A stretch of DNA of 64,000 nucleotides. It comes from MGBC163016 sp964462135 (lineage in GTDB: Bacteria > Actinomycetota > Coriobacteriia > Coriobacteriales > Eggerthellaceae). The stretch lies in NCBI GenBank assembly GCA_964462135.1, contig CAYWWK010000006.1, positions 1 to 64,000 of the forward strand, read 5' to 3'. Shown piece by piece: positions 42,474 to 53,200 of the stretch. A program made the translations under genes and the position numbers. Below the pieces are notes generated by a model. That model was not told where the DNA came from. It ran no database searches and saw only the letters and a list, made by a program, of their open reading frames with translations. Positions within the stretch are counted from its first letter, which is position 1. Every line of letters starts with the position of its first letter.

Positions 42474-43277
42474 ATGGGGTCGGCAAGGACGACGGCGCGT
42501 GGCAGCCTGTTCTTCACTGCAGCCCATGCGGAAGTCGGTCCCTTCAAGAAGGCATTCAACTACCTGCTCGTCTGTGTGGTGCTCATCGCGGTCATCGGCT
42601 CTTCGTTGGCCATGGTGGGCATCACATTGGATTTCAGCTTCGTCGCTCAATACCGCCTTCGCATCGCTGATGGCTTTCTCATGACGGTGGGAATCTCGGC
42701 GGCCAGCCTGGTCGGAAGCCTCTGTCTGGGTATTCCCGTGGCGCTGGGTCGGAATGCGCGTTTCCTGCCAGTGCGCTATCTCTGCGACATCTACATCAAG
42801 ATCATCCGGGGAACGCCCCTCATTGCCCAGATCTACCTGTTCTACTACATCATCGGCACGGCTTGGGGCGTGAGCAATCGCGTGGTGGCTGGCATCATCA
42901 TCCTCTCGGTCTTCGCGGGTGCCTACATTGCCGAGATCATCCGCGCTGGCTACGAGTCGCTTCCGGCGGGACCGTTGGAAGCAGCGCGGGCACTGGGACT
43001 CACTCGCGTGCAGATGGCCCTGTCAGTCGCATTTCCCCAAATGGTCACCCGGACGCTTCCGGCCCTGACGGGTCAGTTCGCCAGCATCATCAAGGATTCC
43101 TCGCTGCTCTCGGTTATCGCGGTCATCGAACTCACCCAGACCATGCGTGAGATCAGCGCAACCAACTACAACTTCTTCGGCTGCTTCCTTCTTCTGGGTG
43201 TCCTGTACCTGTGTCTGACGTTGCCCATCATGTTCGTGAGCCGTCACTTCGAGAGGAAGCTGGATTATGACCACTGA
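42474..43277 (+). CDS. Amino-acid ABC transporter permease
   Basis: HisM/GlnP-type inner-membrane permease of 267 residues. It has the IIRGTPLIAQIYLFYY segment and the EAA loop EAARALGLTRVQMALSVAFPQ that docks the ATPase. Start ATG 42474 follows GGAG by 9 bp; in-frame 42465 is possible. No ABC ATPase gene is next to it: the next gene, overlapping by 11 bp, is an ATP-grasp ligase. The ATPase must come from elsewhere in the genome. Confidence 0.9.
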   Translation: MGSARTTARGSLFFTAAHAEVGPFKKAFNYLLVCVVLIAVIGSSLAMVGITLDFSFVAQYRLRIADGFLMTVGISAASLVGSLCLGIPVALGRNARFLPVRYLCDIYIKIIRGTPLIAQIYLFYYIIGTAWGVSNRVVAGIIILSVFAGAYIAEIIRAGYESLPAGPLEAARALGLTRVQMALSVAFPQMVTRTLPALTGQFASIIKDSSLLSVIAVIELTQTMREISATNYNFFGCFLLLGVLYLCLTLPIMFVSRHFERKLDYDH

Positions 43278-44163
43278 TCAGGCGGAGGAGACGGTGCGGG
43301 TAGGTGTGCTCTTCGAATCGGATGAGTGGTCCGATCACCATCTTCGCGCGGAGATCGCCAAGGCTCTGTCCCAAGAAGGGCTGGCGGGCGAGGCGTGCCT
43401 GATCGATATGGAGGGCGAGAGGTATCGTGAAGAGGCCTTGCGCTGCGATGTCCTGGTGAGTCGCATCTTCGCAAGCGCGCAGTTTCGCGGTCACTCAGCG
43501 TCTTTGGAGCGCGTTTTCGCACTTCTGGAGGAAGCGCAGGCCGAGGGCGCTCTCGTTCTCAATCCACCTTGTGCGCATGGCTACGAGGTGAGCAAGAAGG
43601 CCTCAACGGAGGCGCTTGCCAAGGCGGATGTCTTGACACCCATGGTATACGGTTGCGACCGTTCCCGACAGCTTGACCCCTCATCCTTTCGCTATCCCTC
43701 CATCATCAAGCCGGACTGTGGTGGGCGAACCACCCATACCTTTCTTGCGGAGAATGCCAAGGAGGCTCGGGCTTGGTTGTCGAACGCTCCCGACATCGTC
43801 TTCATCGCCGAGGAATACCTGGTACCTGAACGTGGGTTTCTCACACGGGTGGAAGTCGTGGGAGGTCAGCCGACGCTCATCGTGAAGCGCAGCGTGACTG
43901 CGACGGGGCTTTCCGCCTATCGATTGGGATCGACCTATGAGCTCTACGAAGACTGCTCGGAGGACATCCTGCGGGTAGTGCGGAAAGCCGCCCGGGTTCT
44001 CGGATTCGTGTTCGGCAGCTTCGACATCATCGAAACGGACAGAGGTGCCTTCTTCATTGACGCCAACAGCGTATCGAACGTTTCTGAGGATTGCACTGAC
44101 CTGTTCCAGTTCGATCTGATGCGCGCCTATGCGCAAGAGATATGCGCACGCATCTCACGTTGA
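43267..44163 (+). CDS. ATP-grasp ligase (RimK-like)
   Basis: 298 residues with ATP-grasp features: FRYPSIIKPDCGGRTTHTF (lysine and glycine-rich loop), IAEEYLVPERGFLTRVEVV, and a C-terminal FDIIETDRGAFFIDANSVSN with the acidic/Asn metal ligands. Such enzymes form an acyl-phosphate and ligate it to an amine, for example glutamate- or amino-acid-adding ligases. Overlap with the permease gene ties it to amino-acid uptake. Its 3' end overlaps the convergent VanZ gene by 9 bp. The substrate pair is unknown. Confidence 0.85.
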   Translation: MTTDQAEETVRVGVLFESDEWSDHHLRAEIAKALSQEGLAGEACLIDMEGERYREEALRCDVLVSRIFASAQFRGHSASLERVFALLEEAQAEGALVLNPPCAHGYEVSKKASTEALAKADVLTPMVYGCDRSRQLDPSSFRYPSIIKPDCGGRTTHTFLAENAKEARAWLSNAPDIVFIAEEYLVPERGFLTRVEVVGGQPTLIVKRSVTATGLSAYRLGSTYELYEDCSEDILRVVRKAARVLGFVFGSFDIIETDRGAFFIDANSVSNVSEDCTDLFQFDLMRAYAQEICARISR

Positions 44164-45186
44164 GGCGGGCAGGCAGTCGTAGGGCATCTTGCGGGCGAAG
44201 AGATAGAAGATGGCCACAGGGATGACGAAGAAGGCGGGCATGGCAAGGAGTAGGGCGACTGTGAGGGTGCGCACAGCGTAGAATCCCAGTCGCTTCCAGC
44301 CAGTGCGCGGCACCGTCTCAAAGGACATGTGCACCAGCGCACCCCCAGGTGTGCTTCCATCGTTGAGCCACGGGATGATGACTTCAATGATGACGAAGGC
44401 CAAGACCGTGCCAATGACGACGAAGAGCCATTCGGTCTGCATGGCATCAAGGCCTGGCAGCGTGAAGGGGCGATCGAACATGAGCTCACAGCTCAGCGCG
44501 ATGATGAGCCACGGAGCGCAGGCGATGATACAGATGAGGCAGGCATCCACCCAAAGGGCAACCCCGCGCCGCACGAACCCCGGGGAATGGGTGGTGGTGG
44601 GCTCCTCCGCTTTCGGGGCAGGGAAGAGCCTTTCGAGTCCAGCGGCGCACCACCAGCCTGCGATGCCTCCCAGGGTATTGAAGATGATGTCATCCACATC
44701 GAAGGTGCGATAGGCAAACGGGTACAACCCGAAGAATCCTGTGAGCTGGGCGGTTTCGATCAGCAAGGTGGTCAGGAATGCGGCGATGGCCGTCTTGGGA
44801 AGATTCAGGCGCAACAGATGCTTCGCGATGAACCCCAATGGCAGGAAGAGCACGATGTTGAACAGGAGTTGGAAGATGGCCTTGAGACCGTCTTTCGCAA
44901 TGTCTGAGATGAATGCGAAGGGATTGAGCTGCGGCGCTATGCCGTAGGAGATGCCAAGGCCGGAATCGCCTGAGGGTAGCGGGTACAGAGTGAAGCAGCC
45001 GAGGCCCGCTATATAGAGCACGGCGAGATAGGCGGCTATGAATGAAGCCAGACGCAGGCGCCCATCCCGGTGATAGAGATAGACGAGGATGGGCAGTGTG
45101 AGCATGAAGGAAAGCAGGGGCCACAGCAGCAAGGCGGCTTTGAAGCTGCCTGTGAATCCTGAAAGGAACGAACCGATGCTGCCCAC
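44155..45186 (-). CDS. VanZ-RDD fusion membrane protein
   Basis: 343 residues. The N-terminal half (~20-190) is a VanZ-like domain: five hydrophobic helices, NPFAFISD, NIVLFLPLGFIAKHL, ETAQLTGFFGLYPFAYRTFDVDDIIFNTLGG. The C-terminal half (~205-340) is an RDD domain (RRGVALWVDACLICIIA, GKWL-like GWKRLGFYAVR). VanZ confers low-level teicoplanin resistance; most VanZ homologues are of unknown role. The start is uncertain: GTG 45186 has GGGAGG upstream, while a TTG at 45231 would add 15 residues. It converges on the ATP-grasp gene. Confidence 0.85.
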   Translation of the reverse strand: MGSIGSFLSGFTGSFKAALLLWPLLSFMLTLPILVYLYHRDGRLRLASFIAAYLAVLYIAGLGCFTLYPLPSGDSGLGISYGIAPQLNPFAFISDIAKDGLKAIFQLLFNIVLFLPLGFIAKHLLRLNLPKTAIAAFLTTLLIETAQLTGFFGLYPFAYRTFDVDDIIFNTLGGIAGWWCAAGLERLFPAPKAEEPTTTHSPGFVRRGVALWVDACLICIIACAPWLIIALSCELMFDRPFTLPGLDAMQTEWLFVVIGTVLAFVIIEVIIPWLNDGSTPGGALVHMSFETVPRTGWKRLGFYAVRTLTVALLLAMPAFFVIPVAIFYLFARKMPYDCLPAST

Positions 45187-45466
45187 CGTCCACGTCCTCC
45201 CTTCGTCTCGATGCTCCTTCAACTCTTTCAAGGAAGCCTCGCCAGCCTACCGTAGAAACAGCTGAAGAGAAGATTTCTGACAAAAATGTAAGAGAGAAGC
45301 GATGCTGGCGTAAGGGAGGGCGGCGTCTTTGACCTGCTTGGGCTGCGCGTTTCTGCTTGCTTGTCATCTGTTTACTATCTGTTTTATCTCCGTTACCAAA
45401 CTGATTTGTTTCGAGGTTGGGTATAGTGGAATCGAGCGTGAAATCAGCTGGGAAATGAGGAGGAAC

Positions 45467-47212
45467 ATGCTGGAAATGCTCGAGGATAACGCGTTGCTTG
45501 TATGCGCTATCTTGGGCATCGTGATCGCGTGCTTCCTTCTGTTCGCGGCGATCGCCGTTTTCCGACGTGCCCAGCGCAATCATCCAAGGAGACAGGTTTT
45601 CGATCCTGCGACATCCCCGGTTTCCCGCTCCCTCTCCCATGCTCCCTTCGCCGCGCTCATTGCCATTGATCCAGCGGCTCGATGCGCGCGGGCTGTCTCC
45701 GGTGCCGTTGAAGGCCTGACGGGTCTTTCAGCGGATGAGCTTCTTTCTGATATCTATCGGCTTGATGCCTGTTTTGACAAGGACGCACGGCGCGACCTGA
45801 TGGAGGCCTTTGATGGCTGGGATGAGAGAAGCCTCCTTCAGCTTTCCTGTGATATCCAAAACGCCAGCACGGGGATGGTCCATCACTGCTCCTTCAAGGT
45901 GTGGCCCGACGCCTCTTCCAATGTCTGGGTCGTTGAATTGCGGGATATCACGGAAACAGCGAATCTGATCGAGGATCTGACACGCAAGGCGCAGGATGCG
46001 GAAGCCAGCGAGAAGGCGAAGCTGCGATTCCTCTCGGATATGAGCCATGAGATCCGCACGCCCATGAATGGCATCATGGGAACGCTGGCCTTGGCCCAGG
46101 TTCACGCTGATGAACCTGAGGCGACGCGGGAATATCTCAAGCAGGCTGATGATCTTACCCAGTATCTGCTGTCGATCATCAACAACGTGCTGGATATTTC
46201 CAAAATAGAGAATGGAAAGATGGAACTGGAGGATAGATGCTTCAGCCTCAATGATCTTCTGGGTCAGGAAAGGGGCCTTTTCGCAGAATCCACCAAGACG
46301 AAGGGAATCACCTATGTGGTCGAGGGCGATGATCTGGCCGATCCCTTCGTCATTGGCGATGAGCTGCGCTTGGCCCAAGTCATCACGAATCTCGTGTCGA
46401 ATGCCCAGAAGTTCACTCCATCTGGTGGCTCCATCACGGTGAGCCTGCTCCATGTTCAGTCAACTGACGATCGCCTGCATTTCGTCATCCGCGTCGCGGA
46501 CACTGGCAAGGGAATGAACAAGGAGTTCCTGAAGACCATCTTCGATCCCTTCTCGCAGGAATCTTCCAGTACCTCACGTCAATTCGGTGGCACGGGACTG
46601 GGCATGGCCATCTCAGATCAGATCGTCCGTCTCATGGGTGGCTACATCGTGGTGGAATCTGAGCTAGGACAGGGCACCACATTCGAGATATATCTTGGAC
46701 TGCCGATGGCCAGCGAGGCGCAGAAAGCGGAGTACGTTTCGGAGCAGCAGGCAGCCGGTGCGGTGGACTCCCAGCTGGACGATGCGGCAGAAGCGCTGTT
46801 CCGTCTTGAGGGAAGCACCATTCTCATGGCCGAGGACAACATGTTGAATGCGGGCATTGCCGAGGAGATGCTGCTGGAGATGGGCGTCGCTCGGGTAGAC
46901 CATGCACTTGATGGGCAGATAGCGTGCGATATGTTCGCCGCCAGCCCTGAGGGCACCTATTCCCTCATCCTCATGGATATCCAAATGCCCAACATGAATG
47001 GGCGTGAGGCGGCGCAGGTCATCCGCGCCATGGATCACCCGGAGGCTCAGAGCATTCCCATCATCGCGCTTTCCGCGGATGCCTACGTCGAAGACAAGCG
47101 GGCGTCTCGCAAGGCCGGCATGAACGGGCATATCTCAAAGCCCATCGTCTACGAGACGCTGGAAGCGCAGATTTGCGCTGAGCTGTCCTCTGCTGGTCCG
47201 GGGGTGGAATGA
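45467..47212 (+). CDS. Hybrid sensor histidine kinase
   Basis: 581 residues. It has one TM helix (~8-30), a PAS-like segment (~50-165), HisKA with phospho-acceptor His194 in SHEIRTPMNGIMG, HATPase_c with N-box NLVSNAQKF, DTGKGM and GGTGLGMAISDQ, and a C-terminal receiver with acidic MAEDNMLN, Asp504 in LMDIQMPNMNG and ISKP. There is no output domain, so it must pass phosphate on or act by protein contact. Start ATG 45467 follows GAGGAGG. It overlaps the LRR surface-protein gene by 4 bp, heading a coupled operon to 57970. Confidence 0.93.
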   Translation: MLEMLEDNALLVCAILGIVIACFLLFAAIAVFRRAQRNHPRRQVFDPATSPVSRSLSHAPFAALIAIDPAARCARAVSGAVEGLTGLSADELLSDIYRLDACFDKDARRDLMEAFDGWDERSLLQLSCDIQNASTGMVHHCSFKVWPDASSNVWVVELRDITETANLIEDLTRKAQDAEASEKAKLRFLSDMSHEIRTPMNGIMGTLALAQVHADEPEATREYLKQADDLTQYLLSIINNVLDISKIENGKMELEDRCFSLNDLLGQERGLFAESTKTKGITYVVEGDDLADPFVIGDELRLAQVITNLVSNAQKFTPSGGSITVSLLHVQSTDDRLHFVIRVADTGKGMNKEFLKTIFDPFSQESSSTSRQFGGTGLGMAISDQIVRLMGGYIVVESELGQGTTFEIYLGLPMASEAQKAEYVSEQQAAGAVDSQLDDAAEALFRLEGSTILMAEDNMLNAGIAEEMLLEMGVARVDHALDGQIACDMFAASPEGTYSLILMDIQMPNMNGREAAQVIRAMDHPEAQSIPIIALSADAYVEDKRASRKAGMNGHISKPIVYETLEAQICAELSSAGPGVE

Positions 47213-50200
47213 TGAAAGGCAGGTTCGCGTTCTCATTCTCATCGGTCCCGTGGAGCGCTTTGGCCGCGGTGGCACTGTGCGTCCTGGCAGTAGGGGTGAC
47301 CGCTGTCACGTGGCAGGGTGGCGCTCTCTTCGGGTCTGACTTCTCGTGGACGAACAGCTCCTATGGCGCGAACCAGGCATACGATTCGACATCGCTGCAG
47401 GTGGAAGAGGACGCTGACTCCACCAATGCGGTTTCCCAAGAGGACCAGGTTGAGGATGACAAGGCCGATCCGTCACTTTCTGCATCGGGCGCTTCTGAGG
47501 GTGGGTCACCCCTTTCAGGGACGGTGGTTCCCTCCGAGGAAGAGGTGGTCATCGGAAGCGGAGGGTCAACCCCGGGAGGCAATCCTTCCCAAGGGGGCGA
47601 ACCTTCTGGTGGGGGCGAAGAGCCGGGACCGGGACCGGGACCGGGACCCGTTGATCCTTCACGGCCTGATCCGGAGGCACCGGAGGAGATCCCTGAGATC
47701 ATTGACCCGAATTCGCGTTTTGAAGAGATGGCTGATCCGTCACTGGGATATGAGAGCAAACCACGATATGAGGTGGAAGAGGTGCATCTTGAGGGACGGG
47801 GCAAGACCGTGGTCTACGACAACACGCTCCCGGCGGATGCGAACCGCATTCAGATAAGAAATGAGGTTGCCCCCTATCTGAATGGGTACATGATCGTGCG
47901 CAAGGTCGGCGAGACGCAAACCGAACGCATTGAAATGGAGAAAGACAGGTTCCAGTTTTCCAGTGCTGAGACATGGACGCGACCCTCCTCCACTGGACAG
48001 ATGAGGATCACTGTTTCCTACTATGACGGCGGTTGGGGGATCACCAAGACAGGCATCGATGCGGTCTGTGATGTCTATGAGCACATGGCTCACTTCATCG
48101 TGACCAATGCTGACGGCAGCCAATCCACCCATCGGGAATACTTCAACGGAAGTACGCTTGCGGTACCGTCGGAGGCATGGCGCCTTGCACTTGAGCAGCA
48201 GGTGACATCGGATGGCTCGCTTTCTGAATTGTTCTTGGGTTGGACTTGTGGAATGCAGTCAGTACTGGACTCACTGACAGTGAAGTCGGGAGATATCGCT
48301 TTCGAGGTTCGTGCACAGGGAACCCACCCAGTGCCAGCAGGCATGCGGGTGGAACCGCGTGAAGGAGCCCAGGCTCTGACATGGGTCGAGGATATGAGTG
48401 AGGCCATCCAAGGGGGATGTCTTGTCGTACCCGAAGGGGTCAATGCCCTTGAGTTTTCGAACATGGCTCCGAACCCCGCCGTCACGACCATCCGCCTCCC
48501 CCAAACGGTTTTCAAGATGGATATCCCTTCGGTGGTGAAAGCCTTTCCCAATTTGGAAACCTGGGAGGTTGCGGGCGGCAATCAGCGGTATGCAGCCACC
48601 GCCGATGGCTACCTTGTCTCGAAGGTGGACGTGGACAGGATGAGAATAGTCTCGGTGCCTCCCCGTTCCTCTTCGGTGGGGACTGCGACCGTGACGGTTG
48701 ATGAAGGCGTCATTGGTTTTGGTGAATGCGCTTTCGAGGGAATCGCGTGGGGGACAGGAGAGCCGTGCCTCCTTTTCGGAGGAAATGAGGTTGACATTGA
48801 GGAATGGGATTCATTGCCTGCGGACGCGCGGGTGGCTGTACCTGAATCTCCCTACGATGAGGTCTATTGCCGCTATCTGTCCGTTTTCTTCCAGCATCGA
48901 CCTGATCTGTCGATCATCGATCATAATCGAACCTGGCGACAGGGTGGCGTGTATGGCACGGGGGATGATGGGGATGCGGCGGTCTTCTTCTACACTGATT
49001 ATGGTGCGGCGCTGGCCTATCTGCCTGAGAGCGAAACGTTTTCATATACGGTGCCTTCATCGGTGTCGCGTGTTTTGAATACAGCCTTCGCTGATTGCAC
49101 ATCCCTTTCGAGCATCATCATTCCACCCACGGTCAAAATCATCGAAAACGAATCGCTTGCAGCCCCGGCGCTTCATAGCATCATTGTGCAGGCACCGGAT
49201 GCGATCATGATCGATCCCAGTCAGAAGCTCTTTGCAGCTCGCGCGGCCTATGCTGATGATTTCACGCTCTACCTTGCCTGCGAAGCGGGAAGTGATGAGC
49301 ACCAGCGCTGGATTGAGCAACTGGCAGCCTGCTGGGGTTCGGAAAGCGAGGCTGCAGCACATATCATGTGCACCGGAGCCGATGAGGGAGGCTTGGAGGC
49401 CGACGCAGGAAGTGGAGCGGTCTATCAGCGAAACGGCCAAGCATTGACACTGCTTTCCGTGCCCCAGAAGACGACACGGCTTTCCGTCAAAGAGGGGACG
49501 ACGGCAATCGCACCTGATGCCGTCAGGGGGCTGCCTGATCTGCGTGCCCTGATCTTGTCGGAGAGTCTCCGCACGGTGCCTGCTCAAGAATTCGCGGATT
49601 GCGCTGCGTTGGAAGCGGTGATCTATCCTGATTCCCTCCTTGGAGGAACCGATGTTTCAGCATGGGCACCCACGGTGGGCCTTTCTGCAGATCAAGGTTG
49701 CGCATCACTTCGATTCCTAGGCGATTCCATGCATTGCCAGTGGGATGGCACGGGCATCTTCTACCGTACGAATGAGGCGGGCTTGACGGTTGTCTATGCA
49801 CTCAAGGCCATCGGTGAGCTTTTCCCCGAGGGGATCGTCTCGCTTCTTCCCCAGACGACGGCTATCGGGCATGAGGTCTTTACGGGTGATACGACGCTTG
49901 CAGGGGTTTCAGGTGATCGCAGCGTCGTCGCGGTGGGTACACGGGCATTCGAAGGCTGCACGTCACTCGCTTCGATGAATGCACTTGCCTCTTTGCGGTC
50001 CGTGGGAGCTTCTGCCTTTGCCCATTCAGGTTTGGAAGGCACGCTTTCCCTGAATGGCGATGGGCTTGTGATGGAGGCATCGGCTTTCGAAGGATGCGAC
50101 AAGCTGGGAGATATCGAGCTGTCGGGTTCGATAGCGTCTCTCGGCCCACGAGCATTCGCCAGCTGCTCTGGTTTGACGCGAGTGATCTGCACGGACGCGC

Positions 50201-53200
50201 TCACCAATCTGCAGGCCATGGAGGCATCTGCATTCGAGGGCTGCCCGCATCTTTCGGAAGTCGTTGTCTCCTCTGGCGTGCGAACCATCGGGAAAGCTGC
50301 GTTCAAGGACTGCGCGAATCTGCGCACGGTTCGCCTTCCTGAAAGCGGTGCGATGACGACCAGCATTCAAGACCAGGCATTCATGGGATGCGCGAAGCTT
50401 GACTCCCTGTATCTGCATCGCCTGACGAAGCTGCAGACCATCGGCGCAGAAGCGTTCTATGTGAGCGGTGCAATGGCACGAACTGCGTCAGATGATTCGG
50501 TCGGTGGAGCACTCAAGGGAAGCCTTTACCTGCCTGGGTCGCTGGTGTCCATTGGTGAGCGCGCTTTTGCGAATCAACGTGCCTTGGAGAAGCTCTATCT
50601 GCATGGAGATGTCGCAGCGTTGCAGACCATCGGCACGAGCGCCTTTGCAGATTGCGCCAATCTGTACTCGGTCACGCTCAATGAAGCCACGTCAGGGTTG
50701 CGCATCGGTGCGGATGCCTTTGCCCGTGATGGGAGACTCTCATCGGTTGTGCTTCCGAAGTCGCTCATCTCGGTGGGCGCGCGTTCGTTCGCTTCTTGCA
50801 CGCGCTTGGCGAATCTGACACTCAAGGGTGCAGCCACTGAGTCGTGTCGGTGGGAGGGGATGGGAGATGAGGCTTTCATCGGGTGCAGCGCTCTGGAGTC
50901 GCTTGATCTGTCATCGACGGTCATCAAGACGATCAGTCACGATGCCTTCGCACAGTGCACCTCTCTTGCGATGGTCGTTCTTCCCGCTACGGTCGTTGCT
51001 ATCGAGAGCGGGGCATTCCGAGGATGTGTTGCTCTGAGATTGCTGAGCATCCAGGCTCCTGTGCCGCCCCATCTTGCCTCTGATGCATTCGAAGGCTGTG
51101 ATACTGCTTCATTGGTGGTTCAGGTGGAGCGCTCCGGGGGAAATCAGGTGCTCAATGCATACCGCGCTGATGATGCATGGCTTGCCTTGGTGGGTGGCAG
51201 TGCCCAAAGCATCACGGTTCCCAGCGTTGATGGCACTCTTCAGATGGGGGCTGGTGAATATCGGCGCATGGGGTCAGGCTACACGTTGGTGCGGGTTGAT
51301 CCTGCCAAGGTCGGCAGTGGATTCCAGCTTGCGGCAGGAACCGTGCGCATCGAGAGCGGGGCGTTCAAGGAATGCCAGCGGCTTCTTTCCGTTCTCGTTC
51401 CATCGTCGGTCACATCTATGGCCGCGGGTGCATTCGCAGGCTGCTCTTCCTTGGAGATCCTTGCATTCCAAGGTGACCGTCCCCCTGCCTTCGAAGGCGA
51501 TCTGTTCGCGGGGGAAGCGGTGCAAAACGAATTCCGCCTCTATGTCACCAACGTGGACCACGCGCCGAATTACTTCGGCAGTCTGACTGAACTCGTGCGC
51601 TTCAAGCTGGTGGCGGGTGGCAACAGCTTTGCCCTGGTACCTGAGGTGGGTGCTCTCTACACCACCTACGAGACCGGTGGTACCTCTGTCTATGATGTGC
51701 TGCTACGAGTGCCACGCGCCGCTTCGGGGGAATTGGAGGTGCCCTCAGGCATGCGCTTCGTTGCTGCTTCTGCAGCAGCGGGCTGTTCAGGCATCACTCG
51801 TGTGAGCCTGCCAAGCAGCTGTTTGTCTTTGGGAGATGCGGCTTTCAAGAACAGCGGGGTGACAAGGGTTGATGCCACATCTGAAGTCACCCAGATAGGG
51901 TCACGGGCCTTTGAAGGATGCGTTCATCTGAAGAAGGCGCACTTCCTGGCCGGAGGAGGTACCAGCAATGATGTCTATCTCCCCGGCAAGCTTGAGAAGT
52001 TGGGGACATTCGTGTTCAAGGGCTGCACTTCCATCACGACGGCACAGGTGAATGGGAAGCTGAAGGAGATTCCTGAAGGAACGTTCGCGGGATGCACGAG
52101 CCTCACGCAGATGAGTGGCGGGTCTGATTCGATAGCATCATTCAAGCGATTCGGGAAGGGTCTCTTTGCGGGATGTACGGCTATGACCAGCACGGGAGCT
52201 TCGCTCACGGCATTCTCGGGGCTTGAGGAGATCGGAGAGGGTGCTTATCAAGGATGCCGCAATCTCTCACTTGCGGTATTCCCCGCATCCCTGCGCTCTG
52301 TCGGACAAGGCGCCTTTAGTGGATGCGAGAGCATCGAATTCGTCGTCTTCAATGGATGCTCACCGGCATCGATTGCCGGAAGCGGTCTTCCCGACATCTG
52401 GCATTCGAGGTCTGTGCCGGTGTTCGTCCCCCAGGGCGATGCAGGCGGCATGGGTATCGCATTGGCATATGAAACAGCATGGGGGTCAGATGCTCCTTCG
52501 GCAGGAGTGGATGCGGTGGCTGCCTCATATCGGACGGTCAGGGGTAATCTGTATGCGGAGGTCAGGTACGACACCATCCGCGAGATAGACCTCGCCTTCT
52601 TGAGCACGACTACGCAAGCCTGTGCCAATGGGGTGGTTGAGGTCTACAGGGCTACGAGCAGCTACAATTGGCGAACCCTGTACATCAACAAACGCGCCCT
52701 CAAGGACAAGACCTATGTGAAGCGGTTCTGGGTCGGGCCGGATTGCGTGGGCGCAGCTCAGCGGCCTGGCATTGGGGATGAGGCCTTCGACGGAACCGGA
52801 GGAGAAGCGGGTCTGACACTGGACCTTTCGGCAATGAGCGCCGTTCCCTTTGCGGGAAATCACATCTTCGGTGCTCAGGTGCCCGAAGGTGCACGCATTC
52901 TGGTGAAGGATGAGGCGATGGCCGAGGCATTCTGTGACGTCTCTGAGACAGGTCGGATGGGAGCGAAACTGCTTGAGGATTACGGCAAGCGTCTTGTGCG
53001 CGATGATTCCATCGCAGATGCCATAGCGCTCATGCTTGTGGATGCGGCTACCGTCGCCTCCTGTGACCAAACAGAGGCAGAAGATGATTTGAGCGCCATC
53101 CTCGACGATCCTGCGGACGCATCTGATGAACAGGCTGCTGATGACGCAGCAGTCGAAGACGCTGATGCCAACGGCATGGCATCAGCTGGATTGGATCATG

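Noticed and set aside
47600..47660. Pro/Gly repeats in the LRR protein considered as a phase-variable tract
   Set aside because: GGACCG-type units are few and the linker is in frame without homopolymer runs, so slippage is not strongly suggested.
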